From Streptomyces sp. DI166 (lineage in GTDB: Bacteria; Actinomycetota; Actinomycetes; Streptomycetales; Streptomycetaceae): a DNA stretch of 47,539 bases. Shown piece by piece: positions 40,475-47,539 of the stretch. The notes beneath the pieces were generated by a model. It saw only the letters and a program-made list of their open reading frames with translations. It searched no databases and had not been told where the DNA came from. The stretch spans positions 1 to 47,539 of the forward strand of contig NZ_FLSP01000068.1 of NCBI RefSeq assembly GCF_900091315.1, read 5' to 3'. Position numbers and translations under genes: made by a program. Within the stretch, counting starts at the first letter, position 1, and the number at the start of each line of letters is the position of its first letter.

Positions 40475-42001
40475 TCATCTGTCGGAACCCGGAGTCGAGG
40501 CGTCCGCGAGCGTCGCTGTGGTCTCCAGGGCGCGCAGGAGGCGGGCGAGGTCGGCCGGGGCGGCGGCCAGCCGGACGGGGGTGCCGTCGTCGTCGAACTC
40601 GGCGACGTGCCAGCTCCGGGGCACGCTGTCGCCGTCGTACTCCTGTGGCCTGCGCACCCGGATGAGGGTGAGCCGCCGGGCCGGGACGGTCCGCGCGCCG
40701 TACCGGTCGGGGCCGGGGGTGACGGCGGGCGGCCCGTCGCCGCCGAGGGCGATGTGGGTGCCGAAGCCGTCGGGGTTGTAGTCGGTGGACTCCAGGAAGC
40801 GGGCGCGCACGAAGACCTCGCCGCGCTCGTCCGGGACGGTGACCTCACCGGGGAGGCGGACGCGGGTGGCGCGCCAGGCCAGGGCGGTCAGGGCGAGCGT
40901 GGCGGTGGTGCCCGCGAGGCCCCAGGTGACGGCGGTGGAGGAGTCGAGCAGGTCGGTGGGGTGCCGGTACACGAGGGGCAGGAGCCATACGGCGGTCGCG
41001 GCGAGTACGGCCGCGTAGGGCAGGGCGGAGGGGAGGACCTCTCCGTCGGGCAGCCTCCGCCAGCGCAGACGCGTCACCGTCTGGGCCGCCGGGTAGCCCG
41101 CGAGGAGGGCGAGCACCGCCGCGACCACGGCCAGGTCGCCGGGCGGGGAGACGTGCTCACGCCAGACGTGGCGGCTTCCGGAGACCTCCATCACATCGCC
41201 GCGCCAGACGGTGAGTGTCACCTGGTCCCCGGCCTGGAACTCCTGCGCGGCGTCCTCCGACACGGAGAGCGCGTCCATCGGTCGGTCGTCGGCGAAGTAG
41301 AGCCTTCCGCCCTTCTTCGGTCCCTGGTCCACGGTCGCCTCGATCACGGCCGGGACCGTGGTCAGGCACTCGCGCCGGTCCTCGGCGGGGGCCGACGCCG
41401 TGCACGGTACGGCCGACTCCCAGGCCCGCGTGGTGTCGTCGGCCCGCGGTACGGACCAGGCGGCCGCGCCCGCGCACACCAGCAGCAGGACGCACAGGAC
41501 CGGCGGCCAGGGCGAGCCGCGGCCCGCGGTGCGCTGGGAGACGAGGACGACCCGGTCCGAGCGGGGGGTGCCGTGGCGGCGGTGCAGGGCGCGCAGGGAC
41601 TCCAGGGCGTCCTCGAAGTACGCGTCGTCGCTGCCCCATCCCGTGGGCTGGGGCAGCTGCCAGGCGCGCCGGTCGCGCACGGCGACGAGGATCTGCCGGG
41701 ACTCCTGCCCCCTGGGCCACCGCTTGATCCGTACGCGCAGATCGGTGACGTCCGCCCAGGACACGGTGCGGCGCCGGGTGTGGATGCCGTGGGCGTCGGC
41801 GCGGACCTCGCCGGTGGCGGGGCGCAGGGCGGCCAGTGCGGTGCCGAGGCAGAGCACGCCGGCGGCGAGGAGCGGGGCCGGACCGCCGCCCCCGGCCAGG
41901 GCCAGGGCGGTGAGCAGGGCGCCGGTCGCGGCGACGGCCACGACGGCCCACAGACCGCGCCGGAAGCGGGACCGGAAGACGAGTTCGCGCACACCGTTCA
42001 T
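40475..42001 (-). CDS. PH-domain-containing membrane protein
   Basis: 508 residues. Two N-terminal helices (about 17-60) and a bacterial PH-like domain (GEVRADAHGIHTRRRTVSWA, then DVTDLRVRIKRWP) come first. Further spans are near 167-185, 283-300, 325-345 and 355-378, and there is a soluble C-terminal part. It resembles the bPH_6-type proteins at 11074 and 12697 but is a separate gene. An extracytoplasmic segment with two cysteines (PCTASAPAEDRRECLT) could form a disulfide. Function unknown. It is divergent from the methyltransferase gene. Confidence 0.8.
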   Translation of the reverse strand: MNGVRELVFRSRFRRGLWAVVAVAATGALLTALALAGGGGPAPLLAAGVLCLGTALAALRPATGEVRADAHGIHTRRRTVSWADVTDLRVRIKRWPRGQESRQILVAVRDRRAWQLPQPTGWGSDDAYFEDALESLRALHRRHGTPRSDRVVLVSQRTAGRGSPWPPVLCVLLLVCAGAAAWSVPRADDTTRAWESAVPCTASAPAEDRRECLTTVPAVIEATVDQGPKKGGRLYFADDRPMDALSVSEDAAQEFQAGDQVTLTVWRGDVMEVSGSRHVWREHVSPPGDLAVVAAVLALLAGYPAAQTVTRLRWRRLPDGEVLPSALPYAAVLAATAVWLLPLVYRHPTDLLDSSTAVTWGLAGTTATLALTALAWRATRVRLPGEVTVPDERGEVFVRARFLESTDYNPDGFGTHIALGGDGPPAVTPGPDRYGARTVPARRLTLIRVRRPQEYDGDSVPRSWHVAEFDDDGTPVRLAAAPADLARLLRALETTATLADASTPGSDR

Positions 42002-42109
42002 GCCGCAATCCTGTCGTGTTCAGGACCACGGGGGATGTGCGGTGTCCGGCAGTTTTCCGGTGGGTGAAACTGCCGAACCACCCCGCGGGGCGCCACTAGG
42101 CTCCGCCCC

Positions 42110-42781
42110 GTGACCGACTCGACCACGGACCCGTACTTCGTACAGGCCACCAGCGCGTCGTACGACGCGATGGCCGACCCCTACACCGAGCGCCACCCCG
42201 ACGGCCTCGGCAGCCGCCCCCTGGAGCGGGCCCTGCTCACGGCCTTCGCGGAGGAGGTGCGCGGGCACTCCAAGGCCCCGGTGGGCGACCTGGGCAGCGG
42301 CCCCGGGTATGTGACCGCGCGCCTGCACGAGCTGGGCGTGCCGGTGTTCGGGGTGGACGTCTCGCCGCGCATGGTCGCGCTGGCCCGCGAGGCCCATCCG
42401 CATCTGCGGTTCCACGTCGGCACGATGACCGCGCTGGACCTGCCGGACGCGACGCTGGGCGGCATCACCGCCCTGTACTCGGTCATTCACATCCCGACCG
42501 AGCGGCTGACCGCCGTGTTCCGGGAGTTCCGCCGGGTGCTGGTGCCGGGCGGGCACGTCCTGCTGTCGTTCCAGTTCCCGGGCGGGGAGAGCGACACGCT
42601 GCTCCATCTGACGGAGCGCTTCGGCAAGGACATCTCGCTCAGCTACTACCTGCGCACCCCGGAGACGGTCGCGGCCCATCTGCGCGAGGCGGGCCTGGAG
42701 GTGCGGTCGCGGACGGTGCGGGAGCCGGTGGAGGAGGAGAAGTACACGCGGGCGTATGTGCTGGCCCGCAGGCCGGAGTGA
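42110..42781 (+). CDS. class I SAM-dependent methyltransferase
   Basis: 223 residues. SAM motif I is VGDLGSGPGYVTARL (about 61-75), motif II is the acidic VFGVDVSPRMV and motif post-I/III follows (GTMTALDLPDATLGGI, VPGGHVLLSFQ). The substrate is unknown. GTG 42110 follows TAGGCT (42097-42102) by seven nt, so the transcript is probably leaderless. Divergent from the PH-domain gene. Confidence 0.88.
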   Translation: MTDSTTDPYFVQATSASYDAMADPYTERHPDGLGSRPLERALLTAFAEEVRGHSKAPVGDLGSGPGYVTARLHELGVPVFGVDVSPRMVALAREAHPHLRFHVGTMTALDLPDATLGGITALYSVIHIPTERLTAVFREFRRVLVPGGHVLLSFQFPGGESDTLLHLTERFGKDISLSYYLRTPETVAAHLREAGLEVRSRTVREPVEEEKYTRAYVLARRPE

Positions 42782-42830
42782 GCGGTGGGGCCCGGCGACA
42801 GCGTTGTCACCGGGCCCCGTGGACGGTCGG

Positions 42831-43979
42831 TCAGGCGGTGTGCAGGGTCAGGCCGTAGCGGGACAGGATCTCGTTGACCGGCTGGAACCAGGTCTGGCCG
42901 CCGGTGGAGCAGTTGCCCCAGCCACCGGAGGTGACGCCCTGGGCCTGGTCGCCGCTGATGAAGGAGCCGCCGGAGTCACCGGGCTCGGCGCAGACGCTGG
43001 TCTTGGTCATCTGGTGGACGGCGCCCTGGGCGTAGTTGACGGTCTCGTTCCTGGCCAGGACCGTGCCGCAGTGCCAGTGGGTCGTGGAGCCGGAGCGGCA
43101 GATGGAGGTCCCCACCGGGGCCTCCGCGGACCCCCGGACCAGGCGGTCCGGGACCGTGCCCCAGCCGAGGACCACCGGGACGGTCCACCAGCCGCTGTGG
43201 ATGCTCACGTAGGCGTAGTCGTTGCCGGGGAACGAGGAGCCCTGGAAGGTGCCCATGGCCGAGCCGTCCCAGCCGCGCACCGCCGCCCCGGCCTGTGCGC
43301 AGTGCCCGGCGGTGACGAAGCCGCCGTGCACGGAGAAGCCTATGGAGCAGCGGACGTTGCCCGTGTAGTACGGGTCGCCGCCGACGGTGCCGGCCGCGTA
43401 GGTGCGCGGCGCCTGGGGGGTGTACGCCACCTCGACGGGGCCGGTGCGCCGGGCGCGGTCGACGAAGGCCCGTACGGCGGAGGCGTTCCGCTCGCCGCGC
43501 ACGACCGTGACGACCACGCTGTTGGCCTCGGGGTCGACGTGCCAGCCGGCCACTCCGGACGGTGCGGAGAGCGCGTTCAGCCGGGTGGTGACCCGGTCCA
43601 GGGCGGCGGCGCTGTGCCGCACGAGCCGGGTGTCGGCGCCGAGGGCCCGTACCTCGTCGGCCTTGGCGCGGTCGGTGAGGGCGACCACGAGTCTGCCGGT
43701 GGACGGTTCGAACCAGGAGCCGCCGTAGGCACGCCCGGCCGCAGACCGAGCGGCCTGCTCGGTGTCGAGGGCGGCGCGTTCGGCGCGCAGCCGCTCCTTC
43801 GCCTGGGCCTCGGTCAGGCCGAGGTCGCGGCTCATGGCGTCGAGGAGACCGGGCGAGACCGAGGTCTCGGCGGCTTCGGGGGCGGGGGCGGCGTTCGCGG
43901 TGCTCGCCTGTGCGGTGCCGAGTCCGGTGGCGAGGAGCAGGGCCGCGAGGGCTGCTCTCAGGGTGACGGTGCGTCTCAT
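42831..43979 (-). CDS. secreted streptogrisin-like serine protease
   Basis: 382 residues, MEROPS S1 alpha-lytic/streptogrisin type. Signal peptide (MRRTVTLRAALAALLLATGL), then a propeptide with the Pro-alpha-protease repeat (SAAALDRVTTRLNAL, VVVTVVRGERNASAVRAFVD), then a mature domain with the catalytic triad in FVTAGHCAQ, NDYAYVSI and AEPGDSGGSFISG. Paired cysteines (CSIGFS..GHC, CRSGSTTHWHC, VCAEPGD..GNC) fit the family disulfides. AGGAGGT stands just before ATG 43979. A LacI-type palindrome lies upstream. Confidence 0.94.
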   Translation of the reverse strand: MRRTVTLRAALAALLLATGLGTAQASTANAAPAPEAAETSVSPGLLDAMSRDLGLTEAQAKERLRAERAALDTEQAARSAAGRAYGGSWFEPSTGRLVVALTDRAKADEVRALGADTRLVRHSAAALDRVTTRLNALSAPSGVAGWHVDPEANSVVVTVVRGERNASAVRAFVDRARRTGPVEVAYTPQAPRTYAAGTVGGDPYYTGNVRCSIGFSVHGGFVTAGHCAQAGAAVRGWDGSAMGTFQGSSFPGNDYAYVSIHSGWWTVPVVLGWGTVPDRLVRGSAEAPVGTSICRSGSTTHWHCGTVLARNETVNYAQGAVHQMTKTSVCAEPGDSGGSFISGDQAQGVTSGGWGNCSTGGQTWFQPVNEILSRYGLTLHTA

Positions 43980-44015
43980 GGGACCTCCTGGCGGGTTGTG
44001 GGGAGCTGGGAGGGG

Positions 44016-44029
44016 TGAGAGCGCTCTCA
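44016..44029. promoter_or_regulatory. LacI-type palindrome upstream of the protease
   Basis: TGAGAGCGCTCTCA is a perfect 14-bp palindrome 37 bp before the protease start. It is close to the CebR/CelR operator TGGGAGCGCTCCCA of actinomycete LacI-family repressors, suggesting carbon-source control. Confidence 0.65.
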
Positions 44030-44118
44030 GAGCGCACTCGCTCGCACCGTAGAACCCCTGCCTTGGCAGGTCCATACCAAATTCAAGCCGTCCCTCGAAC
44101 GGGTGATAGCAGGGCGGG

Positions 44119-45186
44119 TCAGGCCAGGTTCACCGCAAGCCTGCGGACGCCCTTCGCCGAGCCCGTGACACCGGAGAGGAAGCCGTGGGCGCGCGGCGAG
44201 GCGTGGGAGGTGAGCCAGGCCGGGTCGATGTCGCAGACCGCCACCCGTACGTCCGTCCCGGCCAGGGCCAGGGGAAGGGTGTGGACGACCGTGGAGGGGA
44301 AGCTGAGCACCTCGCTGCCGATCGGGCCGCGGCGGGCGATCAGCTCCAGCGGGAGGTCCGGGCGGACGACCTCCAGTCCCGTCTCGACGGCCAGCCGGTG
44401 GAGCTTGTCGGCGCTCTCCCGGCGGTGCGCGAAGTAACGCGTGGCCCCGTGCGCCTCCGCCAGGAAGCGGACCGCCTCCAGATAGCGGGCGCCGTCGACC
44501 ACACCGGTCTCCACCAGGGAGGTGCCGACCATGTCGGCGCTCCTGGTGATACGGGGCGGGCCGAAGCGGGACCGGGTCCAGGCGAAGGTGTTCGCGGTCA
44601 CCTCCAGGCCCGGCAGGGTCTCCTGCATCGGCATCGACGAGAAGACCTCGACCCTGCGGCCCCGGCCCGGGGTGAGCCTGCGGCGGGCCGCCGAGGACGC
44701 CGGGGCCAGCACCAGGTCCCGGGGTGCCGTACGGCCGCCTTTGCGGTGCCAGCGCACCAGGCGCTCACCGCGGGCCAGTTGGGCGACGAACTCCATGGTC
44801 GCCGTGCCGTCGTCCACCACCACCAGGTCCCGGGCCGGGGTGATGGCCAGCAGGAGCTGGACGTAGCGGGAGAAAGGGTCCCCGAGGACCACCCGGGGAG
44901 CCCGGCGGAGCATCCCCGCCAGGCCCGCCACGGTCCGGAACGGCGCGCCCGCGCCGCCCCGCGCCTCCTCCCAGCGGACCTCGTGCCCCTCCTCGCGGGC
45001 CAGCTCCGCCGTCCGGCGCAGCTGGCCGCGGGTCATCGGGTCGACCGGAGAGAGGACCACCAGGGTGAGCCCCGCGCCGAGCGTGTGCTCGTGCGCGTGC
45101 GCCCACTCCAGCACGTTCAGCAGCTGTACCGGACTCTCGACGAAGGCGAGGGTGCGGGTGCCGGCCTTCTCGGCGCGGGGGTTCAT
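44119..45186 (-). CDS. polysialyltransferase-like glycosyltransferase
   Basis: 355 residues, resembling the alpha-2,8-polysialyltransferase/GT52-like group: N-terminal RTLAFVESPVQLLNVLEWAH (a substrate-loop typical of these enzymes), a central LVVVDDGTATMEFVAQL and C-terminal YFAHRRESADKL and SFPSTVVHTLPLAL (HP/S motifs). It would polymerise or transfer CMP-activated nonulosonic acid. It is downstream of neuB and neuA on the same strand with a 100-bp gap that holds a 10-bp phased repeat. Streptomyces walls are known to carry Kdn-containing teichulosonic acids. This cluster is a good candidate for making one. Confidence 0.8.
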   Translation of the reverse strand: MNPRAEKAGTRTLAFVESPVQLLNVLEWAHAHEHTLGAGLTLVVLSPVDPMTRGQLRRTAELAREEGHEVRWEEARGGAGAPFRTVAGLAGMLRRAPRVVLGDPFSRYVQLLLAITPARDLVVVDDGTATMEFVAQLARGERLVRWHRKGGRTAPRDLVLAPASSAARRRLTPGRGRRVEVFSSMPMQETLPGLEVTANTFAWTRSRFGPPRITRSADMVGTSLVETGVVDGARYLEAVRFLAEAHGATRYFAHRRESADKLHRLAVETGLEVVRPDLPLELIARRGPIGSEVLSFPSTVVHTLPLALAGTDVRVAVCDIDPAWLTSHASPRAHGFLSGVTGSAKGVRRLAVNLA

Positions 45187-45238
45187 CTGCGTACGACCGT
45201 CCCGTAGTAGGAGAATCGAAGGAGGGGTGAATGGGATC

Positions 45239-45278
45239 AGATACTGCCGGATACCGTCGGATACTCTCAGATCCGATC
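45239..45278. repeat. four 10-bp phased repeats between neuB and the transferase
   Basis: AGATACTGCC, GGATACCGTC, GGATACTCTC and AGATCCGATC follow each other without gap, each with GATAC or GATCC at the same place. The 10-bp period puts them on one face of the DNA. They lie in the leader region of the downstream transferase gene. Confidence 0.7.
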
Positions 45279-45286
45279 AAACAGGG

Positions 45287-46270
45287 TCAGACCGACACGG
45301 GTTCCCCGGCCGCCTTGGAGTTCTCCGTCTCGACGTTCCCCGCCTCGACGTTCCCCGCCTCGGCGTTCTCCGCCTCGACGACGACGCCCTGGACGCGGCG
45401 CAGCTTCCTCATCGGGCCCAGTTCGGACTCGTAGACCTTCTTGATGCCGTCGCCGAGGGAGGCCTCGATGGTGCGGATGTCGCGCACCAGGCGGGTCAGG
45501 CCCTGCGGCTCGACCGAGGCGGCCTGGTCCGAGCCCCACATGGCACGGTCGAGGGTGATGTGCCGCTCGACGAAGGCGGCGCCGAGCGCGACCGCGGCAA
45601 GGGTCGTCTGCAGGCCGGTCTCGTGGCCGGAGTAGCCGATGGGGACGTTCGGGTACTCGTCCTGGAGGGTGTTGATGACCCGGAGGTTGAGCTCCTCCGC
45701 CTTCGCCGGGTACGTCGAGGTGGCGTGGCAGAGCAGGATGTTGTCCGAGCCCAGCACCTCCACCGCGTGGCGGATCTGACGCGGGGTCGACATACCGGTG
45801 GAGAGGATGACGGTGCGGCCGGTGGCGCGCAGGGCGCGCAGCAGCTCGTCGTCGGTGAGCGAGGCGGAGGCCACCTTGTGGGCCGGGACGTCGAACTTCT
45901 CCAGGAAGGCGACGGACTCCACGTCCCAGGGGGAGGCGAACCAGTCGATCCCCTTCTCCTTGCAGTACTCGTCGATCCGGCGGTACTCCGTCTCGCCGAA
46001 CTCCACGCGGTGGCGGTAGTCGATGTAGGTCATGCGGCCCCAGGGGGTGTCGCGCTCGATGTCCCACTGGTCGCGCGGGGTGCAGATCTCCGGGGTGCGC
46101 TTCTGGAACTTGACGGCGTCGCAGCCGGCCTCGGCGGCGGCGTCGATCAGCTTGAAGGCGTTCTCCAGCTCGCCGTTGTGGTTGATGCCGATCTCGCCGC
46201 AGATGTAGACGGGCTGACCGGGACCGGCCAGGCGGGAGGGGCCGAACGGGCGGAGTCGGGAGTTGCTCAT
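45287..46270 (-). CDS. neuB: nonulosonic (sialic/Kdn) acid synthase, NeuB family
   Basis: 327 residues. The TIM-barrel synthase is complete: PVYICGEIGINHNGELENAF, AVKFQKRTPE, VESVAFLEKF, KVASASLTDDELL, LSTGMS, LCHATSTYPA and IGYSGHETGL with ERHITLDRAMWGSDQAASVE. It condenses PEP with a mannose-type sugar. The C-terminal antifreeze-like SAF domain of usual NeuB is missing. After LGPMRKLRRVQGV the chain ends with an acidic repeat tail (AENAEAGNVEAGNVETENSK) encoded by a 15-bp tandem. Start ATG 46270 has ACCTCCC-complement AGGT upstream. It lies 14 nt after neuA. Confidence 0.92.
   Translation of the reverse strand: MSNSRLRPFGPSRLAGPGQPVYICGEIGINHNGELENAFKLIDAAAEAGCDAVKFQKRTPEICTPRDQWDIERDTPWGRMTYIDYRHRVEFGETEYRRIDEYCKEKGIDWFASPWDVESVAFLEKFDVPAHKVASASLTDDELLRALRATGRTVILSTGMSTPRQIRHAVEVLGSDNILLCHATSTYPAKAEELNLRVINTLQDEYPNVPIGYSGHETGLQTTLAAVALGAAFVERHITLDRAMWGSDQAASVEPQGLTRLVRDIRTIEASLGDGIKKVYESELGPMRKLRRVQGVVVEAENAEAGNVEAGNVETENSKAAGEPVSV
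45327..45380. repeat. 15-bp tandem repeat in the neuB 3' end
   Basis: The plus-strand unit GCCTCGACGTTCCCC occurs at 45327-45341 (one mismatch), 45342-45356 and 45357-45371 (two mismatches), with a partial fourth copy. The period is a multiple of three, so length changes keep the frame. Confidence 0.85.
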
Positions 46271-46284
46271 GGCGGGAGGTGTCC

Positions 46285-47502
46285 TTACTTGGTGAGGGAA
46301 TCGAGGGAGGGGCCGAGGATCCAGCCGGCGATCTCCCGGATCGCGCCGTCGCCACCCGGGACGGTGGTGACCGCGCGGGCGGCGCCGCGTACGACGTCGT
46401 GGGCGCTCGCGACCGCCACGGGCCAGCCGACGAGGGCGAAGCAGGGGAGGTCGTTGACGTCGTTGCCGACGTAGAGCACGCGCTCCGGCGCGATGCCCTG
46501 CTCCTCGCACCACTGCTTGAGGGCGAGGTCCTTGCGGTCGACGCCGTGCAGGACCGGGATTCTCAGCTTCCGGGCCCGGGCGGCGACCACCGGGTTCTGT
46601 TCCGTGGAGAGGATCAGCATCCGCAGGCCCGCCTGGCGCAGGGCCGCGATGCCGAGGCCGTCGCCGCGGTGCACGGAGACGAACTCCCGTCCGTCGGCGT
46701 CGATCAGCACCCGGTCGTCGGTCTGGGTGCCGTCGAAGTCGAGGACGACGGCGTCGATGTCCTCGGGGGTCGGCAGCGCGCCGGGGCGGCCCGCGTCGAA
46801 CAGGGGCGCGAGGGCGCGGGCCCGGGCGAGGTCGTGCGGGTCGTCGATCTCCAGGACGCGGGCGGGGTCGGTGCGGACCAGTTCGGTGCGGCCGAAGAAG
46901 CGGTGTTGGTGGATGCGGAAGCCGGCCGCGTCCATGGCGTAGGCGGTGCCGGTCTCCAGGTAGTCCTGGGGGCGGTCCTGGCGGCGCGGGCGGAAGGACT
47001 TGTCGTGGTTGACGCCGACGCCGCCCTCTTCGGACTCGTCGGCGTCACGCCAGACGAAGCCGTGGAAGGGGGCCACGGTGACCGCGGTGTCGGCGCCGTT
47101 CTCCACCACGGCCGCTGTGACGGCGTCGATGTCCTCGCGGGTCACGAAGGGGCTGGTGCACTGCACGAGCAGCACCACGTCCACCTCGGTCCGGTGCCGT
47201 TCCTCGTGGCTGTCCAGGGCGTGCAGCACGGCGGCCTCGGAGGTGGCGGTGTCCCCGGCGATGGCGGCGGGCCGCAGCACGACCTCGGCGCCGGCGTGCC
47301 GGGCGGCGGCGGCGATGGCCTGGTCGTCGGTGGAGACCACGACATCGGTCACCAGCCGCCCGGCCCGGCACTCCCGCACCGCCCGAGCGACCAACGGCAC
47401 ACCGCCGACGGGGGCGAGGTTCTTCGCGGGCACGCCCTTGGAACCACCACGGGCGGGGATGACGGCGAGCACACGGCGCGCGCGGGCGGACGAGTCGGGC
47501 AT
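46285..47502 (-). CDS. neuA: CMP-nonulosonate synthetase fused to a HAD phosphatase
   Basis: 405 residues. The N-terminal about 235 residues are a CTP:acylneuraminate cytidylyltransferase (VLAVIPARGGSKGVPAKNL, VVVSTDDQAIAAAARHAGAE, VQCTSPFVTREDID). The C-terminal part is a KdsC-like HAD phosphatase with DFDGTQTDDRVLIDADGRE, LILSTEQN, KDLALKQW and YVGNDVNDLPCF. The fusion would couple removal of the 9-phosphate from the NeuB product and CMP activation. ATG 47502 opens the cluster, 37 bp from the window end, so regulatory sequence upstream is outside. Confidence 0.93.
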   Translation of the reverse strand: MPDSSARARRVLAVIPARGGSKGVPAKNLAPVGGVPLVARAVRECRAGRLVTDVVVSTDDQAIAAAARHAGAEVVLRPAAIAGDTATSEAAVLHALDSHEERHRTEVDVVLLVQCTSPFVTREDIDAVTAAVVENGADTAVTVAPFHGFVWRDADESEEGGVGVNHDKSFRPRRQDRPQDYLETGTAYAMDAAGFRIHQHRFFGRTELVRTDPARVLEIDDPHDLARARALAPLFDAGRPGALPTPEDIDAVVLDFDGTQTDDRVLIDADGREFVSVHRGDGLGIAALRQAGLRMLILSTEQNPVVAARARKLRIPVLHGVDRKDLALKQWCEEQGIAPERVLYVGNDVNDLPCFALVGWPVAVASAHDVVRGAARAVTTVPGGDGAIREIAGWILGPSLDSLTK

Positions 47503-47539
47503 GGGGTGCGCTCCTGGTGCGGGGTGGGGGGCGGTGTTC

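Overview
The window is about 47.5 kb of very GC-rich DNA with strong G/C bias at third codon positions. It encodes sigQ-afsQ1-afsQ2 homologues, a Streptomyces-type acyl-CoA carboxylase alpha chain and typical Streptomyces intergenic repeats. It is almost certainly chromosomal core sequence from a Streptomyces. No rRNA, tRNA, insertion sequence, prophage or CRISPR array was seen.

Layout. (1) 1-5.5 kb: a tiny membrane protein (MmpB-like), a frameshifted maf, a four-helix membrane protein, the biotinylated acyl-CoA carboxylase alpha subunit, and TetR and DeoR regulators. (2) 5.6-17.3 kb: an LpdA-type flavoprotein, a gamma-glutamylcyclotransferase-like protein, purine nucleoside phosphorylase, a phosphopento/hexomutase, two PH-domain membrane proteins, deoC, an aldehyde dehydrogenase with a catalytically incomplete partner, and a secreted protein. 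(3) 17.4-23.5 kb: uridine kinase, sigQ divergent from afsQ1-afsQ2-lipoprotein, VanZ, PspC and a second small secreted protein. (4) 23.6-30 kb: adenosine deaminase, an unusual alpha/beta hydrolase, a divergent LysR/MFS pair, an ECF sigma factor with a SnoaL-like tail, a STAS-like protein and a Uma2 nuclease. (5) 30.1-38.8 kb: a nucleoside uptake and breakdown cluster on the minus strand (deoA, cdd, two permeases, a double ATPase, two tandem BMP lipoproteins). (6) 39-44 kb: M20 amidohydrolase, a PH-domain membrane protein, a methyltransferase and a streptogrisin-like protease. (7) 44.1-47.5 kb: a nonulosonic (sialic/Kdn-type) acid cluster with a polysialyltransferase-like protein, NeuB, and a NeuA fused to a HAD phosphatase.

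The main biological signal is a dispersed nucleoside-salvage regulon. The 12-bp palindrome CTACGCGCGTAG occurs exactly four times, at the promoters of pnp, deoC, add and the nucleoside ABC/cdd/deoA operon. A two-base variant (CTACGCGCGTTA on the coding strand) sits in the promoters of both BMP lipoprotein genes. At most of these promoters it lies between the inferred -35 and -10 elements, as expected for a repressor site. Together the genes cover capture and import of nucleosides, deamination, phosphorolysis, pentose-phosphate isomerisation, deoxyribose-5-phosphate cleavage and, by inference, acetaldehyde oxidation. The repressor is not obvious in the window.

Other points of note: a cluster of eight G-runs just after sigQ, an exact AfsQ1-type direct repeat between sigQ and afsQ1, a split ALDH16-like enzyme pair, recurrent apparently leaderless promoters, and several families of intergenic repeats and hairpins.
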